64,000 bases of DNA from G963674685 sp963674685 (GTDB lineage: Bacteria; Lernaellota; Lernaellaia; JACKCT01). The stretch spans positions 124,001 through 188,000 of the forward strand of contig CAXXWT010000002.1 of assembly GCA_963674685.2 (NCBI GenBank), given 5' to 3'. Below the pieces are notes generated by a model, which searched no databases, was not told the DNA's origin, and saw only the letters and a program-made list of their open reading frames with translations. This document shows, piece by piece, positions 62,512 through 64,000 of the stretch. The translations under genes and the position numbers were made by a program. Position 1 is the stretch's first letter. The number at the start of each line of letters is the position of its first letter.

Positions 62512-62957
62512 GTGAACAAACCAATTCTGATGTTGGGTTTTCGAGTAATATTACAATACTTCATAAATTCCGTAAGAGTTTGTCCCAGGTCGGCAAGGTT
62601 TGAAAAACGATCAGCCGGAACCGTGAACGCCCATTTATCGGCAAACCCTTCGCGATACAGATGAAGGTGCGGCACCGGAATCTCTTCACCGTCAGGATTG
62701 CGGTGCGGGGAACCTCCCAAATCCAAGCGGATCAGCGGAATGATTTGCCTCGCGCGATTCTGGTACTTGACTTTCCTCATCTCAATTAAGCCTCTATAGA
62801 TGTCCAGCAGAAATTTCTCCTTTTTATTTGGTGAAATGAGATCAACCGTCAGCTTTTCTCCCCGCATTGGAAAGTCCGCAACATCGGAAGAAACGGCATG
62901 TTTCTCCATTGAGATCAGAGCATCGGCTTCACTTTGTGTCAAGATAATTTCAGGCAT
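62508..62957 (-). CDS. DUF6978-type small protein
   Basis: ATG at 62957 has AAGGAAA seven bases upstream; 28 earlier codons are discounted. The 149-residue product (MPEIILTQSEADALISMEKH; EKLTVDLISPNKKEKFLLDIYRG; QIIPLIRLDLGGSPHRNPDGEEIPVPHLHLYREG) matches the DUF6978 type. Polar residues in PHRNPDGEEIPVPHLHLY are striking and could bind metal. It precedes and overlaps the DUF1828/1829 gene, making a two-gene unit reminiscent of toxin-antitoxin or defence pairs (inference). Confidence 0.65.
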   Translation of the reverse strand: MPEIILTQSEADALISMEKHAVSSDVADFPMRGEKLTVDLISPNKKEKFLLDIYRGLIEMRKVKYQNRARQIIPLIRLDLGGSPHRNPDGEEIPVPHLHLYREGFADKWAFTVPADRFSNLADLGQTLTEFMKYCNITRKPNIRIGLFT

Positions 62958-63197
62958 TATTATTTCCTTTTTTTTAATTTCGAGAATTATTACAGTAAAA
63001 GCTGATTTTGGAAACCCCGCATGGCGCCTTAATATAAGCATTCTGACTTTTGCGTATTATTGTGGCCGGCCGATTTTGTAAAAATCAACTCTTTCGGTTA
63101 AAATCGCCATGGTAAAATATCGGGATAATAATCCCGGTCGGTAAAAAAATTATCACTTGAGCGGTTACACGCCAAAATCGTTCCACGGGAGATTTCA

Positions 63198-64000
63198 ATG
63201 AGGCGATCTTTTTCATCCGTTTTTTTTCTTATCCCGATTTTCATCCTGATACAGGCCGGCCCCGCTTTCGCGTTTAAGGACAGCCGCAACGTCGTTTTCA
63301 ACGGCCACGAGGCCAGCGCCACCACCGCCATCGCGTCCTTTGACGGAAAACTGCCTCTCGACTCACTCGAATCGGCGCTCGCCGCTCGGGATATCTCCAT
63401 CCATTCCCTGCACACCAGTCAGGGCGCAAGATTTATGCTCAAAGACGTCAAGGACGCCGGCTTCTACAAGGCGGGAGACTTCACTTTCATTCTGGTCGAA
63501 TTTCACGATATCGAATTGCCCGAGGCCATGGCCCGGCTCAAGTCCATGCCCGAGGCGACGGACGTTTCACCGAACTGGGTCAAGCACCTGAATTATCATC
63601 CCAACGATCCTTACTATTCCTACCAGACGAATTTCGAGCAGATATACGCGGAAGACGCCTGGGATATTAGCGACGGTTCGGGCGCCGTCGTGGCGGTCAT
63701 CGATTCGGGCTTTCGCACCACCGGCATGGAAGACGAACCGAGCCACCTTCTTACCGGATATGATTTCTGGGGCGACGACAGCAACGTGAGAGATTACATC
63801 GGGCACGGCACGCACGTGTCCAACACCGTCGCCGAGCGTACAGGAAACAACACCGGCGCCGCGGGACTGGCCTTCGAGGCGACCATTTTGCCGATCAAGG
63901 TTTTTCCAGACTACGACGAAGGCGCTTACGAAGGCGACATTATCGACGGCATTTACTGGGCCGTGGATCAGGGCGCCGACGTGATCAACATGAGCCTGGG
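63198..64000 (+). CDS. Secreted subtilase (S8 family), 3' end outside window
   Basis: ATG at 63198 has GGGAGA upstream. 267 residues are visible. Signal peptide (FFLIPIFILIQAGPAFA), then a propeptide-like region (~27-130; FTFILVEFHDIELPEAMARLKSMPEATDVSPNW), then the catalytic domain: Asp in VVAVIDSGF (D169) and His in YIGHGTHV (H203). The final visible DQGADVINMSLG is the strand before the oxyanion Asn; the catalytic Ser lies past the window. Expected to be exported and self-processed. Protein substrate unknown. Confidence 0.9.
   Translation, partial: MRRSFSSVFFLIPIFILIQAGPAFAFKDSRNVVFNGHEASATTAIASFDGKLPLDSLESALAARDISIHSLHTSQGARFMLKDVKDAGFYKAGDFTFILVEFHDIELPEAMARLKSMPEATDVSPNWVKHLNYHPNDPYYSYQTNFEQIYAEDAWDISDGSGAVVAVIDSGFRTTGMEDEPSHLLTGYDFWGDDSNVRDYIGHGTHVSNTVAERTGNNTGAAGLAFEATILPIKVFPDYDEGAYEGDIIDGIYWAVDQGADVINMSL

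Noticed and set aside
1..64000. tRNA, rRNA or integrase genes
   Set aside because: No cloverleaf-like, rRNA-like or recombinase sequence was recognised on either strand by reading; a tRNA scan would settle this.

Overview
The window looks like chromosomal DNA of a Gram-negative bacterium. Lipoboxes, signal peptides, an outer-membrane beta-barrel and an Mla-type ATPase all point to an outer membrane. Several exported proteins carry long Asp-rich tethers directly after the lipidated Cys, or at the C-terminus, and there is a MopE-type metal-binding repeat. That style is familiar from deltaproteobacterial-like lineages (Myxococcota, Bradymonadales, Lernaellota and relatives). The phylum assignment is inference; no rRNA or tRNA gene was seen.

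Layout. 1-9.5 kb: a partial DUF11 protein, two convergent LPP20/FlgT-like exported proteins, an Nramp-like transporter separated by an inverted-repeat element from a membrane-less MgtE_N/CBS regulator, a nitrilase-fold protein lacking the usual catalytic Lys, and a GT-C membrane glycosyltransferase coupled to a NylC/DmpA-type peptidase. 9.9-14.1 kb: a co-directional set with a SIR2-like protein bearing a giant acidic linker and TPRs, an orphan MlaF-like ATPase and a beta-barrel protein. 14.1-15.8 kb: a DNA adenine methyltransferase with a frameshifted, truncated restriction-enzyme remnant. 15.7-31.1 kb: mostly secreted or lipid-anchored proteins (alpha/beta hydrolase, GH18, MopE/beta-helix, vWA, MORN, ceramidase-like), a radical-SAM/membrane-protein pair and a phosphoribosyltransferase. 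31.2-33.8 kb: an apparently intact PstI/BsuBI-type restriction-modification system.

33.9-47 kb is the most distinctive part. Two pairs of paralogous TPR lipoproteins, one pair on each strand, flank an operon encoding a small HD-motif protein, a receiver-sigma54 activator, a sensor kinase with a large periplasmic TPR region, and a stand-alone atypical receiver. Two apparent +1 frameshifts lie in this operon. I read the locus as a candidate undescribed phosphorelay whose input may be TPR proteins at the envelope; that role is inference.

47-64 kb is mixed housekeeping and orphan genes: an RluA-type pseudouridine synthase, a GIY-YIG-like protein, an FAD oxidoreductase, an uncharacterised set with a GlmL/MutL-like ASKHA protein and a KOW-ended protein, a membrane-embedded spermidine-synthase-like protein, a GT-C-like membrane protein, serA and purA, an AT-richer DUF6978 + DUF1828/1829 pair, and the start of a subtilase. 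Many adjacent genes overlap by four bases (ATGA or GTGA), so translational coupling is common. Starts were often moved downstream of the longest ORF to the codon with a good Shine-Dalgarno (SD).
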